Source: Hyphodiscus hymeniophilus (lineage: Eukaryota; Ascomycota; Leotiomycetes; Helotiales; Hyphodiscaceae). From it: DNA of 64,000 nucleotides. How positions within the stretch are numbered: position 1 is the first letter of the stretch; each line of letters begins with the position of its first letter. The stretch covers positions 186,001-250,000 of the forward strand of contig VNKQ01000020.1 in NCBI GenBank assembly GCA_016508695.1, given 5' to 3'. This document shows, in pieces, positions 33,532 through 45,017 of the stretch. The position numbers and the translations under genes were made by a program. The notes under the pieces are model-generated. The model worked only from the letters and a program-made list of their open reading frames with translations. It was not told the DNA's origin and ran no database searches.

Positions 33532-33872
33532 GATGATTTGTGGTTTGGGGGGAAGGGGAAAGAAGAGGCAAAGATTGATCTGGATTTTTTGGGTTAGAGG
33601 AAAAGCGGAAGAAGGAAAGATGAATTTGGATCTGTTGGTTTGAGAGGGAGTTTTGTGATGGATGGTTTTAGGGATTTATACCCATCTCGTCGGCGTATGA
33701 ATGCCGACTAACTCCATGGCGGAGACTGGTGGGTATCCCACCTATCGAATGCAAGAGCAGTGAAAGAGCAGACCATGATGGAAACTGCGTGAAACACCGT
33801 GGTCAAGGTATTCCTTATCTCCAGGTGACACTTGTATGGAGACATAGAATTTTTCCTTGAAGCCAATGTAAG

Positions 33873-33888
33873 TAAGGTACCTTAGGTA
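33873..33888. promoter_or_regulatory. KpnI-centred palindrome TAAGGTACCTTAGGTA (copy 2)
   Basis: Identical over 16 nt to the copy at 23153-23168; about 340 bp upstream of the isochorismatase-like start. Function unknown. Confidence 0.4.
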
Positions 33889-34651
33889 CAAGTACTTTAT
33901 CTAACCTCCAAATTTGTCGGTGATCCGCGCACTCGGCTCAATCACGTGCGGGATATCCTTTACCCAGTAGCCAGTCTACCTAACTTGTGCAAACGACATG
34001 AAGGCGATAGTAATTGGAAGGTGAAGTAAGAAGATGTCATGATAAAAGGAAACTCAGATTCTATTCCGGGCAGTTGAAAGCGCCAAACATCTCATATCAT
34101 GGGCCGGCCAGCTGACACTTTTCAGTAGTCCGCCCCCCCATCCCGGGCCAATATTGTGTAAATTGCAAAACGGCCCACGACAATCTGGCCCAGAGCGCGT
34201 CAAGACTGCGCGAAGGAGAGTATCTACGTAGTGTAGTTAGTTCTTTTTGCCAAATCCAAAACAAAAACCCGGCATGAAGTAAGAATGCGTGCTGACTCGT
34301 GAGTGTGAATGTCGAAATGTCGGATGCAAGGAGGGAAAGGACATGGTGGATCAGGGGCTCCAGAATTCGAGAGTCTAGAGAGCTTGGACCCCCCTAAAAA
34401 GAAAGAGGAAGCTAGTGACTAAGCCAACGCCTAGGCGTTCCTGGAAATCTCGTGTAAAATCGCGTGTTTGCTTTTGGCGTTACTGTAACGCCATTTTATT
34501 CCACAATCCTCATCCACAATCCGCATCATCTTTCAGTCTTCCACCTCTCTCTTCTTCCACTCCAGTACGGTCAGATACGAAGATACGGATTCAGGAAATA
34601 CATTCTACTTCGCACTGAACACGATATCCTCTTCTTTTCTGCTCTCTTCTA

Positions 34652-34687
34652 CTCTCCTCTCCTCTCCTCTCCTCTCCTCTCCTCTCT
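34652..34687. repeat. Pyrimidine microsatellite (CTCTC)7
   Basis: About seven perfect copies of the pentamer CTCTC, flanked by TC-rich sequence. Intergenic. Confidence 0.85.
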
Positions 34688-35589
34688 TATCTTTCAAAAG
34701 GCCTGTCCCACCATGGATGCTTGCATACGGACAGAACCTCTTTCCTTTCTTCTTTCGGGAAAGTGTGTGACGCCCATTTAAGCACGGCGGCAGTCGTGGA
34801 CTCTGGAGGTCCTTCTCCCCATCAGACTTCTGCTGTTGGCCATGGCTGCTGTGGCGTACCACATTTTCCCGATCGAGCTCTTCTGAGCTGTCAAGCCATT
34901 CAAGCAGCGTCGTGTCTGACAAGGCTTCCCGTCGCCGTCAACGCGGTAAGTCAGCGACTCAGCAGGTCGAGAAACGCCTTCGTCGACGCCGTGGACCATG
35001 GACCATGCACTATGTCCAACTACTGCAGTACGCGCCGTGACAGGTATCGTGAACTTCTCCCTTTCTTCGCATCTCTTCTTATGTTGCGGTCAATCCTTTG
35101 CCCTTTTCCTTCACATACCTATATCCAGTATTTCTCCGGATACGTCCTCTCTTTGCTCAAACTTGTGTCGCGTTGCGCAGACATAATTTCACTTCAATCA
35201 CCGTAAGTGCGGCTTGGCGAGAGGCAGTCTGCAGCACTCCAAATACCTGTACACAGCAGTCAAACTTCGAGTCAGATTTCTAAGTTGTATCTGTTCGGCC
35301 TCTTCGATCTACCCTCCAAAACTGCACTCTCCTATCTCCACCTCGAGACACGACCCTCCAAACATCGATCTGCCATTGCGCCAAAACGTTACCTGTGCGG
35401 CTTCTCATGTACCTGCCGACACTGTCTACGACCTCGATTGGTATCGAAGCTGGAATCGCTAAGCTCATCTGGTCCCTCGTTTTGACACGCTATTCCCATC
35501 GATATTCGTCATCATCTTGAGGGAACATAACCTGAGTTGGGCTCCCAGATAGCCATTGCCGGCTACAATCGACTTGAGCATAATCTAAA

Positions 35590-37528
35590 ATGGGGAATAT
35601 AGGGTCATTGAGTGTGGCTACTGACGTTGGGTGCGTAATACAGAGGAGGGTCGGCAGGTCTAAGCTAAGAAATATATAGGATCGTTGCTGGAATTGTAGT
35701 CGTTGTCGCTATTGCGGCCTGCATAGCAAACCATTACATGAACAAGAGAAAGGAGCAGAGGGACACAGCAATCAGGAATGAACAAAGACCGATGCAGATG
35801 AACTCAAGGGACAATCTGGTTCGGAATAAGCTCGAGGAAGGAAACATATCTGCTCTGGAGCGCGGCCAGTCTCGTGGGCTGACATCTTCTCCTTCTCCCT
35901 CATATGTATTGGCCCCAGCTACGAATCTGGTCGACTGGGGCGATTCGAAAAGCATCCATTCGACAACGAGCAGTGTTATCGATCTCCCAACATCCAGCGA
36001 AGGCAGTGTCGCCTCAATTCCAGGTATGCCCAGGAAAGCATCACCACTGAGGCTCAATCCCTCCAATGCACCCCTAAGCAGATTGAGCAAGGCAAGCTCT
36101 TTTGGCGGATCCTATATGCCACCATCACCCACCGGATCTTCCAGGAGGCCACAGGTGAACCCCCTAGATGTTCATTTCAGCAGACCCACGACACCTCAAA
36201 GCCCTCTATCACAACCACAGTCCTACTTTCCAGACCTCCAATCTTCGCCGCAAGCAAAGAACGCATTGCTTGTCCCCACACCGGCAGCTTCTATGGGTGG
36301 AGCAGTTAAATCAGAGACTGCCTCAATTGTGAGCAGCATACCTATAACTAGCCCAGAACCACCACCCCCAAAATCACCAACCTTCGACTTTAATTTCTTC
36401 GACTCGAAACTCTCCACCCGGCCCTCACGCCAATCAAGACGCTCCATATTCCCATCTTCGAACGATGATAATCGTACAATTTCCCGCCGCAGTGCAAAAG
36501 CCTCCAATGGAGATTCGATACATATTCCAAATTTACAGCAAAACCTCTTCAGTCCCAGTCCTTCAATTCTCGATCGAAACCAGTCCAGCGAGAGAGTGAT
36601 AATCCGTGATTCCATCGTCAGCAAACGCTCCGTCTCAATTTATCAACCCAACATACCCCTCAGATCGAATGACCCGACAACATCTCGTCATCGCATAGTA
36701 TCAAGTATCTATTCCACTGCTCCGTCCCTAATCTCCAATATCTCCCGGCCTGTGTCTCCCACAAACACAAATCGCCAGCTATCAAGAACTCGAACCCGCA
36801 GTCGTTCCCGCTCCACATCCTCTCAACGTCCTACTCCCCTCTCACGAACTCAGGACTCACTCCGCCGTCACTCTCGGCACTCCATGACAGAGAAGCGACA
36901 TTCCAGAGACCACGACCACCTACCCTACGACCCTAGCACACATCTTCAGAACCGAAGTGGTTCTGTGCAAGGGCGGAGCGTAGATTCTGATGGACCAAGA
37001 GTATCACCATTTTCGAACAAGAATACTATCACGCACTCAGATTCCTTATCACCGTCTACGAGCGAGATTGCAGGGATGTGGCAGACTGTATCCGACGAGC
37101 CACAATCCGACGTCCCGAAACCAATACAATTGGCGGGAGCACTTGGAGGACTTGGAATCGACGGAGCGGATTTAGACCGCCTCTCTGTCGTAACAGCAAC
37201 CAGTAGACGCGGACGGAGCGCAAGTGAAGCGAGCCAGAACTCGATGGGCTTTGGGGACTTGTACGATGCTTATTATCGACAGAGTCAGATTAGTCGAGTG
37301 AGCCAGAGTAGTCAACTTAACTTCAACGGCATTACACAACAGAGTGGGAGTCAGAGAGGAAGCCTGCAGGATGTGGGCAGCGTGGGTCTTGCCATCACTT
37401 CGAACGGAGGTAGAAAACCGCCCCCGTTCAGGTTTGGTAGCTTCGCTATCGATGAGACCATCGTAGAGGTTGCTAGTCCGTTGGCGAGTCCTGCGGTGGA
37501 GTTCAATAGATTTCCAGATCTGATCTAA
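35590..37528 (+). CDS. Single-pass membrane protein with long disordered tail
   Basis: Exons 35590-35630 and 35680-37528 (49-nt intron) give 629 residues. The short first exon encodes MGNIGSLSVATDVG, and splicing runs straight into a hydrophobic helix (IVAGIVVVVAIAACIANHY) followed by NKRKEQRD, so a short outside N-terminus, one membrane span at about residues 14-33, and a basic stop-transfer signal are predicted. The remaining 590 residues are Ser/Pro/Arg-rich and unstructured, with SRTRTRSRSRSTSSQR-type stretches and many SP/TP sites. No enzymatic domain recognised. The architecture resembles the cytoplasmic part of Mid2-like or similar anchored fungal proteins, and an extracellular domain in additional 5' exons is possible; I could not find one. 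Confidence is high for the frame, moderate for the start. Confidence 0.75.
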
Positions 37529-39121
37529 TAGTCCGGATGCATGTCAATCGGTTGATTCTGCATGGGTTACGTGGTGCGAGGTAGTCGTGTGGAAAGGAAA
37601 GTTAATGTTGAGGATCACGAGCTATTTTTAATGCAATATATATACCCACAGTCTCCGGACCGATGCCTATGCGTGTTTAATGAGCATGTTACCGAACAAG
37701 CATCCAGCATTACAACAGCTAGTGGAGAAGCCTCCTCATTTCTGCTCACAAGCGTACGTTTCAATGCCTCACTAGCGATCTGTCTTTCACTGGCAAGAAC
37801 GCTGTGTACCTAGCTTATTTTTGAGCGATACACGAGTCATCTACCGAGCCTACCAACTCTTTCTCTGCTCAACTTACGGACGATGTCAGGGATAGCTACA
37901 TGTCAGATGTTGGCAATGTCTGGGTTGTACTTTGGAAGCTCAAGGACGAGCTTGTGTCGACGAGCTTGCTTTGAGAGGCTTGGTGGGCTTCGCGATGTAT
38001 GGATGTGACTTCTGAGGTCGTGTCGGAGGACTTTTCGAGGACCTTCTTGGCTTCGCGATGGCGAGTTCGTGCGTTGGAATTTGGGTTTGTTCGGAAGGAG
38101 GGTTTTATTGTCTCCCCTTTCTTCTCACTATTCAGAGGGCGAAGTCGCCCTTCAACGCAGCCACTCCGTCATTGCACGTCCAGCGTTTGCCCAACACGGA
38201 ACCTTCACCTCATAAGACATGACGGGCGCAACCTCAGATAAGCGCCAGTGTGCTCGAGATTTGGACCATCAACCATTCAAAGCTTGGTCATGTTGCTTAT
38301 GAGGGGCAGCCTCCTCCTCCGAAAATACACATCTCCGTGTATGCGCCTCTATGATCTATACCATCAGTAGATCTGCTGACAGGAGATAGGAGAGCGGATT
38401 CGGTTACCAACACCGCATCTGGGGTGGTGGCCGTCCAGAATGGTCGATCGGTCTCCTTTAATTCGCTTACCTTTAAGTCTAAAGTTAGCGTCCTCCCCGG
38501 ATCTTGATGCTTGGATGCAGAAGGCGGGGTTGACCTGTCTGGATACGTCGATCCGCAGTTGCGCCAGCGTACACGTCTAGTGAGCACTGACGGAGCATGA
38601 CGACGTTCTCTTGCTTCTTTTGTAGACTTCTCCCAATGATCTTGGATGGATGCTGCCCGTCCCACTCGGGCGCCGCGTCCCTCGATCCTGTCTCTACCCA
38701 CCAGCACAAACTACGGCCCGAGGTCCCATGAATACGGTCGCGGGGTAAGCTATTCACAACTGTTGTCTTCTTTAGCGAGTTATAGATACTCGCGGGATGA
38801 TAGGGAGTCAAGTCGCAGCTCGCCCCAGGATCCCCTCCCCACAACTGGTTTGCCTTTCCCAATAGGATTCAAGACGGCCTTTGCACACCGGATGATCATT
38901 CCTTTCTTTCCTCTTCTACCCCGCAAGGTGGCAGCTAAATACGATCATGACGCCTCAGAATTGCGCTCAGAGAATACAAAAACGGATTTGGGCCGAGGTC
39001 TGATTGAGGTCGATTATATATCAGAATTCCCTCTTCGGGCTTGCAATGTCCCTACTTTCGGGCTTCATTCATACTGTCACATTTTATGCAATATCCCAGC
39101 ATTTATTCGTAATCAATCACA
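37529..39121. other. Intergenic region
   Basis: About 1.6 kb without a supported gene. Overlapping frames on both strands at 38297-39125 show no domain. The final 150 bp before 39122 would be the peroxidase promoter. Confidence 0.45.
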
Positions 39122-40572
39122 ATGAAAGGAACTTCATTTTCCGTCAGCGCACTTGCAATCGCTGCAGGGGTTGAAGCATTCCCTGGCATTTTGAACCAAC
39201 GTTTGTATTGTCAATTTCTTCTTCTGTTCCGAGCTTGAGCTGTATACCGTAGGCACTTGAGAATACTGTTGACGCTTTTACGCCGGGTAGTTGAAGCAGG
39301 AGCCACCGCAGCGGTCAAGGAAAAAAGAGTGTTGGGCATCGCCCCAGGCTTCAATGCCGAGTTACAATACGTTTCGAATCAAGGCGAGCATGCGTTTGTT
39401 GCACCGGGTCCCACAGATGTCCGCGGACCATGTCCTGGTTTAAATGCCATGGCAAACCACGGCTACTTGGTTCGTGTTCCGACATTCGTCTCTCAAATAA
39501 CACTGACATTGTCAAGCCTCATTCCGGTGTTGGCGATCATCTGGATTTCATCTCGGGAACTTTCGATGGCAAGTCATGTCATACCGCTGAGCCGAATTCT
39601 CCTCTAACTTTGATAGTTTTCGGCATGTCCGCTGATCTCTCCGGATTCCTGACGGTCCTGGGAGCCGTCCTTGATGGAGATGGGTTGACTTGGTCCATCG
39701 GCGGCCCCTACGGAGATGCTCTCCCTCTTGGTCTCCTTGGCCAACCCCAAGGAATCAGTGGCTCGCATAACAAATACGAATCAGACGTCTCACCAACTAG
39801 AGGTGATCTTTACCTCAACGGAAACGACTACTCCCTACAAATGGATCAATTCACCGATCTCTATAACCGTGGCCAGGCCAACGGCGATAACTACACCCTC
39901 GACGTTCTCAATGAGTTCCGCTCGGCTCGTTTCGATCATTCGCTGCAGAACAATCCTTACTTTTTCAATGGTCCCTTCACTGGTGTCCTCGTTGCGCCTG
40001 CTGCGTTCGAATTCATCTACCGATTCATGAGCAACAAGTCAGAGGAATACCCGGAAGGGTACCTGAATGGAGACGTGCTGATGTCATTCTTCTCCGTCAC
40101 CAAGAACAGCGACGGCTCCTTCACGCACACGCCCGGCCACGAGGCAATCCCCGACAACTGGTACAAGCGCGCCGTCGGCGACGAATACTCCATCCCCTTC
40201 CTCAACATGGACACCGTCTCCGCCGCCCTCCAGTACCCCAAGTTCCTCAGCGTCGGCGGCAACACCGGAGAGCCCAACACCTTCACGGGAATCGCGCCCG
40301 AGGATATCACGGGCGGTGTGTTCGATAGCGCGTCGTTGCTAGAGGGCAACAACCTCGCTTGCTTCGCTATGCAGTTCGCCGTCCAAGCCGCCCCCGATCT
40401 GGTTGCTCAATCGAGTGTCCTGAGCGATGTCACGGGCGCGCTGGCGACTCTGACGGGGCAGTTGGGTCAGTCGATTGCGGGATTGTCTTGTCCCCAGCTG
40501 AAGAAGATCGACGAGAGTCAGTTCTCGCAGTTTCCGGGTTATGCGAAGTTGAAGAGTAATGGTCAATACTGA
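39122..40572 (+). CDS. Secreted heme-thiolate peroxidase (chloroperoxidase/peroxygenase family)
   Basis: Four exons: 39122-39200, 39291-39469, 39517-39568 and 39617-40572, about 421 residues; the acceptor of intron 1 could instead be 39299. A signal peptide begins MKGTSFSVSALAIAAGVEAF. Exon 2 ends with RGPCPGLNAMANHGYL, the PCP motif whose Cys is the proximal heme ligand. The second intron joins this to PHSGVG, and the third joins GTFD to VFGMSADLSGF, restoring the expected family sequence. The acid-base region is HNKYESDVSPTRGD, matching the E-x-D motif of the family. The third intron starts with GC (G-GCAAGT) rather than GT. Family members use H2O2 to halogenate or to insert oxygen into organic substrates; the substrate here is unknown. 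Size is that of the longer ascomycete forms. It lies 11 kb from the peptide cluster, so a link is not implied. Confidence 0.88.
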
Positions 40573-41189
40573 GCCCGTGACCCGTTCTGAAGAATAATGT
40601 ATATAATGACTTGAAATGTAATTGATCTCTCGAGGGAACCCAGTCCCGAATACCTTTGTCAAATCGGTCTATAAATTATTTCAGATGCTTTTCTGCGAAC
40701 TGCATGCGAGGTGGTGTAGTGTCAAATCACACGCTTCTGGTGCTTGGCCAAGACATCGCTTCGAACCCCCTTTTCATGCAACCCTTGGCAAAACTCTCCT
40801 GTAGACCCAATCCGCAAAATCAACGTAGAAGTTCCTTGGATCGATCTTGATTTTTCCTTGCGGAATCTGTTTCTAAGCCATTACGGTCTTCAGGTCAGTC
40901 CCGTCTTGTTCCTTCAGCCACATCACGTGGACGCCTGCCGCTTTTCCAAAACTTGCTTTTTATTGCGCGATGCGGGGCGGTGACATGGTCTCTGCCATCC
41001 ATCTCATTCACGTCGAAACTTTGGGCTTGAGCGCCGTCTACCTTGCTCCATCGCGTGTGACATCCGGATCTCTGGTTACGTCTGTATCGTCGGAAGAGGC
41101 AGCATCGTGTCCAGTATCAGACTCCGCAGCAACTCGGCCCCAGGCGCCCGTATCTGCTCAACGGTTCAGCACATCAGAGTGTCGATACA
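40573..41189. other. Intergenic region
   Basis: Between the peroxidase and transporter genes, same strand. ORF fragments present have no support; the region should include the transporter promoter, with CATCACGTGG near 40920. Confidence 0.4.
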
Positions 41190-42536
41190 ATGGCACCGGG
41201 AGGGATCCTAAACTCTTTTGTGGCAGCAATTCAAGCTTCCCTCTCCGTCCTTCTCGTGATTTCCTATGGTGCGATCGCAGCCCGATTCAAGCTGCTAGAT
41301 GCTTCATCGTCCAAGAGCATATCGAAAATATGTGTGAAGATATTCCTCCCAGCATTGTTGCTCACGCAGCTCGGTTCTGAAATGCATGCCGGCTCAGCGC
41401 AGCGCTATGGACTTATTCTCATCTGGGCGCTCGTCTGCCATTTCGTGTCTTTCCTCATTGGCATCGCAGCTCACTTGCTATTCGGAATGCCGGATTGGAT
41501 CACCGCTGCGCTTATGTTTAATAATACCACCAGCTACCCTCTTCTCCTTATCCAGTCCCTCGACGAGACTGGAATTCTCACTGGCCTGATCACGACAGAC
41601 GAGCCGACACGCGCTGCTATCGAGCGGGCGAAGTCCTACTTCCTCGTCTTTGCCACCGTCTCGAGCTGTTTGACCTTCGCAGTTGGACCTAGGCTGATGG
41701 ATTCCGAGCATGCGCCCGAGCCCAACGATGATAAGGACGAGGTTGAAGACGACGAAGAAGCCAACGGCGACGACGCAGATGCTTCCGAGCAGACGCCGCT
41801 ATTTCCGCCTCAGGTGAACCTTCATCGTGACTCCGTCGTCTTCTTCCCATCCAAGCCCCGCGACGCTTCCACCAAGCCGCTCCTCTCCGACCGCAGGCCC
41901 TCCATGATCGCCAAGCGGAGATGGACGCGTCTCGGCGACCGCACCAAGTGGTGGCTGCTGTTCCTGTACGATTTCCTGAACGCGCCACTCCTTGGCGCCA
42001 TCGTCGGTGCGGTCGTCGGGCTGGTTCCGGCGTTGCACAGGGCTTTCTTCGCTGATACCCAGGACGGGGGGATCTTCACTGCCTGGCTCACGGCCTCGCT
42101 CAAGAACGTTGGCAGGCTGTTCGTCCCGCTCCCTGTCGTCGTCGCGGGAGTCTCACTGTATCTGTCCACGAAGAAAGCAGGCGATGAGAACTCGAACGAG
42201 GGGACGCCTTGGTTGACTACCCTCTTCCTCCTCTTGATTAGATTCGTTCTATGGCCTGTCATGTCGATTGGTTTCATCTACGCCCTTGCGAGGAACACCG
42301 ATGTTCTAGGAACGGATCCCATGCTTTGGTTTACCATGATGCTGATGCCGGTTCGTATTCTCAGCATTCGTCTTGTCATCTTGTTTCCAGGAAATCGAGA
42401 TCGCCTTCTTGATTGGGCTCTCCCGGGGACAACTTCAGATCTACTGTTTCCGATGAAAAATCCACTGCTGACTGTCAATCTTAACATAGACGGGCCCTCC
42501 AGCCATGAAGCTCATTACCATGGTGGAAGTAAGTGA
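41190..42536 (+). CDS. Auxin efflux carrier-type (AEC) membrane transporter
   Basis: Single-exon ORF of 448 residues. An N-terminal block of hydrophobic helices (residues about 10-160) and a C-terminal block (about 255-420) are separated by a long acidic, Ser-rich cytoplasmic loop (DDKDEVEDDEEANGDD and following). The N-terminal block holds SISKICVKIFLPALLLTQ and a FNNTTSYPLLLIQSL segment, matching the NPxxLP/NxxxxPL-like features of the PIN/AEC family as seen in fungal members. Fungal homologues are membrane transport proteins of the plasma membrane or ER; substrates are largely unknown and need not be auxin. The protein ends in a His/Gly tail. No obvious functional tie to the neighbours. 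Confidence 0.82.
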   Translation: MAPGGILNSFVAAIQASLSVLLVISYGAIAARFKLLDASSSKSISKICVKIFLPALLLTQLGSEMHAGSAQRYGLILIWALVCHFVSFLIGIAAHLLFGMPDWITAALMFNNTTSYPLLLIQSLDETGILTGLITTDEPTRAAIERAKSYFLVFATVSSCLTFAVGPRLMDSEHAPEPNDDKDEVEDDEEANGDDADASEQTPLFPPQVNLHRDSVVFFPSKPRDASTKPLLSDRRPSMIAKRRWTRLGDRTKWWLLFLYDFLNAPLLGAIVGAVVGLVPALHRAFFADTQDGGIFTAWLTASLKNVGRLFVPLPVVVAGVSLYLSTKKAGDENSNEGTPWLTTLFLLLIRFVLWPVMSIGFIYALARNTDVLGTDPMLWFTMMLMPVRILSIRLVILFPGNRDRLLDWALPGTTSDLLFPMKNPLLTVNLNIDGPSSHEAHYHGGSK

Positions 42537-42984
42537 CGCTGACGCATCAGCCGAGCACAAGATTGTAAAGCTGCTAACGGTAAGCTTTGACAATCAAATG
42601 ATATGATTCTAATTACTGACTGACTTGAGATCTCATACATAATATCACCGGTGCTCGCTTTCACAGTTGTAGGGAGTCTGAGGGCGAGTCAAGCAGCAAT
42701 CACGTGATGTATCAAAATAAGACATGATTCTGATCCTATTTGATTTAATAAACACAGTTCTTTGATGAAGTCGTTTTGCTTCATGTTCCTTCAAACAACT
42801 TCTGACTCTTTGTTTAATGTCCGTTTGCAGGACTTGAGCCGATGTTCTTTGTTTTCGCACAGGTCATGCTCGGGCCTTTTGTCAACCTCGACTACCATTT
42901 CATCACAATATCTTCGTATCTTGAACACGGTAATATCAATCAACAGCTCTATTCTTTTGAACGTACCTATCATATTCCTTAGGA
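42537..42984. other. Intergenic region
   Basis: About 450 bp between same-strand genes; AT-rich by eye, containing a CACGTGATG near 42702. No gene seen. Confidence 0.4.
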
Positions 42985-44082
42985 ATGGCAAGCCTCCGCT
43001 CCTTTTGGCAGCAAGCCATCATATTTTGTCTCCTTATTTCCAGCACCACTGCATTCTGGGGTGATCGCACTCTATTCTGGAGAGATCACACGGTATTTGG
43101 GGACGATCATAAATTCAACAAGGTAGCAAACCTAACAGGAGAGCTGGCAAAGCCTTTCCTCAGAACCTCCGATATTATATATCAAAGGAGCAAAATCGAC
43201 CAAGCTGCCACATGGCTCAACACGTATCCCAACTTCGTGGGCGATGGTCCGACGGGCAAGCAGATCGCATACTCTCGGGAACAAGCCCTCGACCTGACAC
43301 AGGAAGTCAAGGCGTACCTGGAAGAAATCTCGAAAGGCAGGCTGGAGCTACTTCTGGAAATGCGAGACGGCCTCCTCAACGCCGCGCTTGCCTTGACGGG
43401 CAAGCTGATAGAAGAATCCCCTGAGAAATACAATCAACCCAAGACGGGCAGCAAGTCGTGGAAGATCTGGAGCTGGTGGAAGGAGGACGAGCACGACCGC
43501 AACCTGGCTAAGAGCTTGGAAGACCTCGAGGACATCTGCTACTCGACCGGGAAGAAGCTCGGCACGGCCTTAGAAGAGGGCCCCGATCTCCTCGCGACCT
43601 TCCAGAGCAACCTGGCGCGCTACCACTCGCTGATGCGCAGTTACGGCGTCAAGTCAGTCCAGGTGCCTTGGTAGTAAGTTCCTCCGATCTCCCTCGCTCC
43701 CCTTTTCTTCTCATCGCACAAAGTTGCCTCTCACCCGTCCCCAACGGCATCCTAATATCCCAACCCCCCCCCCCCCAAAAAGACTCAAATCCTGACAACC
43801 ATATCCAACAGCCAGTACCTCTTCGGCGGGAACTTCCGCAACTCGCAAAAGGTCTGCCGCCTCCTCCAGAAATGGGACGAGGTGGCGTCGATCCGCATCA
43901 CGCAGTCCTCCTTCCTCAAGAGCCTGGAGAAGGCCATCGCCAGACTGCAGGCCATTTTCGACACCAAGGCATCCTGGTCGTCCAGGGCCGGTTCCGCCGA
44001 GGAGAAGAACCGCGTCGTGCAGGACCTTATCGCGGAGCTGAACTATCAGATTCTGGCGAGTAGCTGGGAGGATGAGGGATGA
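42985..44082 (+). CDS. Secreted helical protein of unknown function
   Basis: Two exons, 42985-43673 and 43812-44082, 319 residues. The junction turns an in-frame TAG into Tyr (TA+C) and yields PWYQYLFGGNFRN. A signal peptide is clear (MASLRSFWQQAIIFCLLISS... cleavage near TTAF). The mature part is rich in Lys, Glu and Leu and should be mostly helical, with no named domain recognised. Features are repeated FWG/FWRD aromatic motifs near the N-terminus and a KSWKIWSWWKEDEHD patch. The 138-nt intron contains an uninterrupted run of 13 C followed by 5 A (43764-43781), which is prone to length variation but lies in the intron. A secreted effector-like or wall-associated protein is possible. Confidence 0.75.
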
Positions 44083-45017
44083 TGGGCGCGGGTGAAGGAT
44101 GGATGAGCGGTGTCAAGGAGCGTTGAGGGGGTCTTGGAATTCCTGCGCATAGTGGCATGTAGGGAGCGGTATTTGTATTTTGTGTTCGCGAGATTACAGG
44201 GGGTCATGGAAGTTTGGAAGGTGAATATCTGAAGGGAGGATTGGTTCACCTATATGATTTTTTACCCTGATTGTGTGCTCGGTGCTATCCAAAAGGACCA
44301 CAGATTTGTTTGTGCATATATCGAATCTCCCCGTCATAAGCGTATATGGAGTGTGGAGTATCTGGTGGGATTAACTAAGCATGCGATCTCACACGTTCCA
44401 CTCGCAAACAATCCAGCTTCGAGGCTGAATTATGTAACCGGTCTAGAGTCCTCCTTGGACTTCTTTCTTTGGACTATGGAATGGGCGGCAAATCGGTAAA
44501 ACTAATGCCTCTTCCAAATTCCAAATGACAGCAAACAGAGACAATATCTTTGATTAGATTTTTTAAAAGGGTGATAGCGGAAAAGATCGATGCAGGACGC
44601 ACTTGGAGGCTTTTCTCAACTGTGATCCTCTTCCTATCAAGTTTAATTCCTAACGATTATAGTAAATGATTGAACGTATCAATCTTGCAATGTGTGGATG
44701 AAGTGCTGATCAGGCCTGGGGCGTATGTATGTAATCGAGTATCAGAATAGGCAGTGAGTGGAAACGCAGTAATTGAGCTCGACACAACATCGTCACTGCT
44801 ATAATCATCAACGCCGTTGCCCTTTCCCAAACGCCTGAACCCATCTCGGAACCTCGAACCAATCCAGTCGTCTTGCCCAGCCGATGCATCTCAAATACGC
44901 CGAATGCCTTTTCCGATTTCCTGCCTGACTCCAAGATGGCTCAAGCCATTCATCCACCTCGACATATTCACCATCCATCAGGTACTCGAGTATTTTTGCC
45001 CCTGACGCCCCGACCCT
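44083..45017. other. Intergenic region
   Basis: Convergent gap between two secreted-protein genes. No supported features. Confidence 0.4.

Larger units (their letters stand above)
33532..35589. other. Intergenic region
   Basis: Two-kilobase gap holding the divergent promoters of the isochorismatase-like gene and the membrane protein at 35590. It contains the second copy of the GGTACC palindrome (33873-33888) and the CTCTC microsatellite (34652-34687). The segment at 34990-35500 may include leader exons of the downstream gene, but none could be fixed. Confidence 0.45.

Noticed and set aside
34721..35206. 161-residue plus-strand frame upstream of the membrane protein
   Set aside because: No recognisable feature; more likely promoter or leader sequence, and it did not join in a convincing way to the exon at 35590.
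39122..40572. Peroxidase as part of the peptide cluster
   Set aside because: Oxidative enzyme, but 11 kb and five unrelated genes away, and secreted peroxidases of this type are widespread in fungi.
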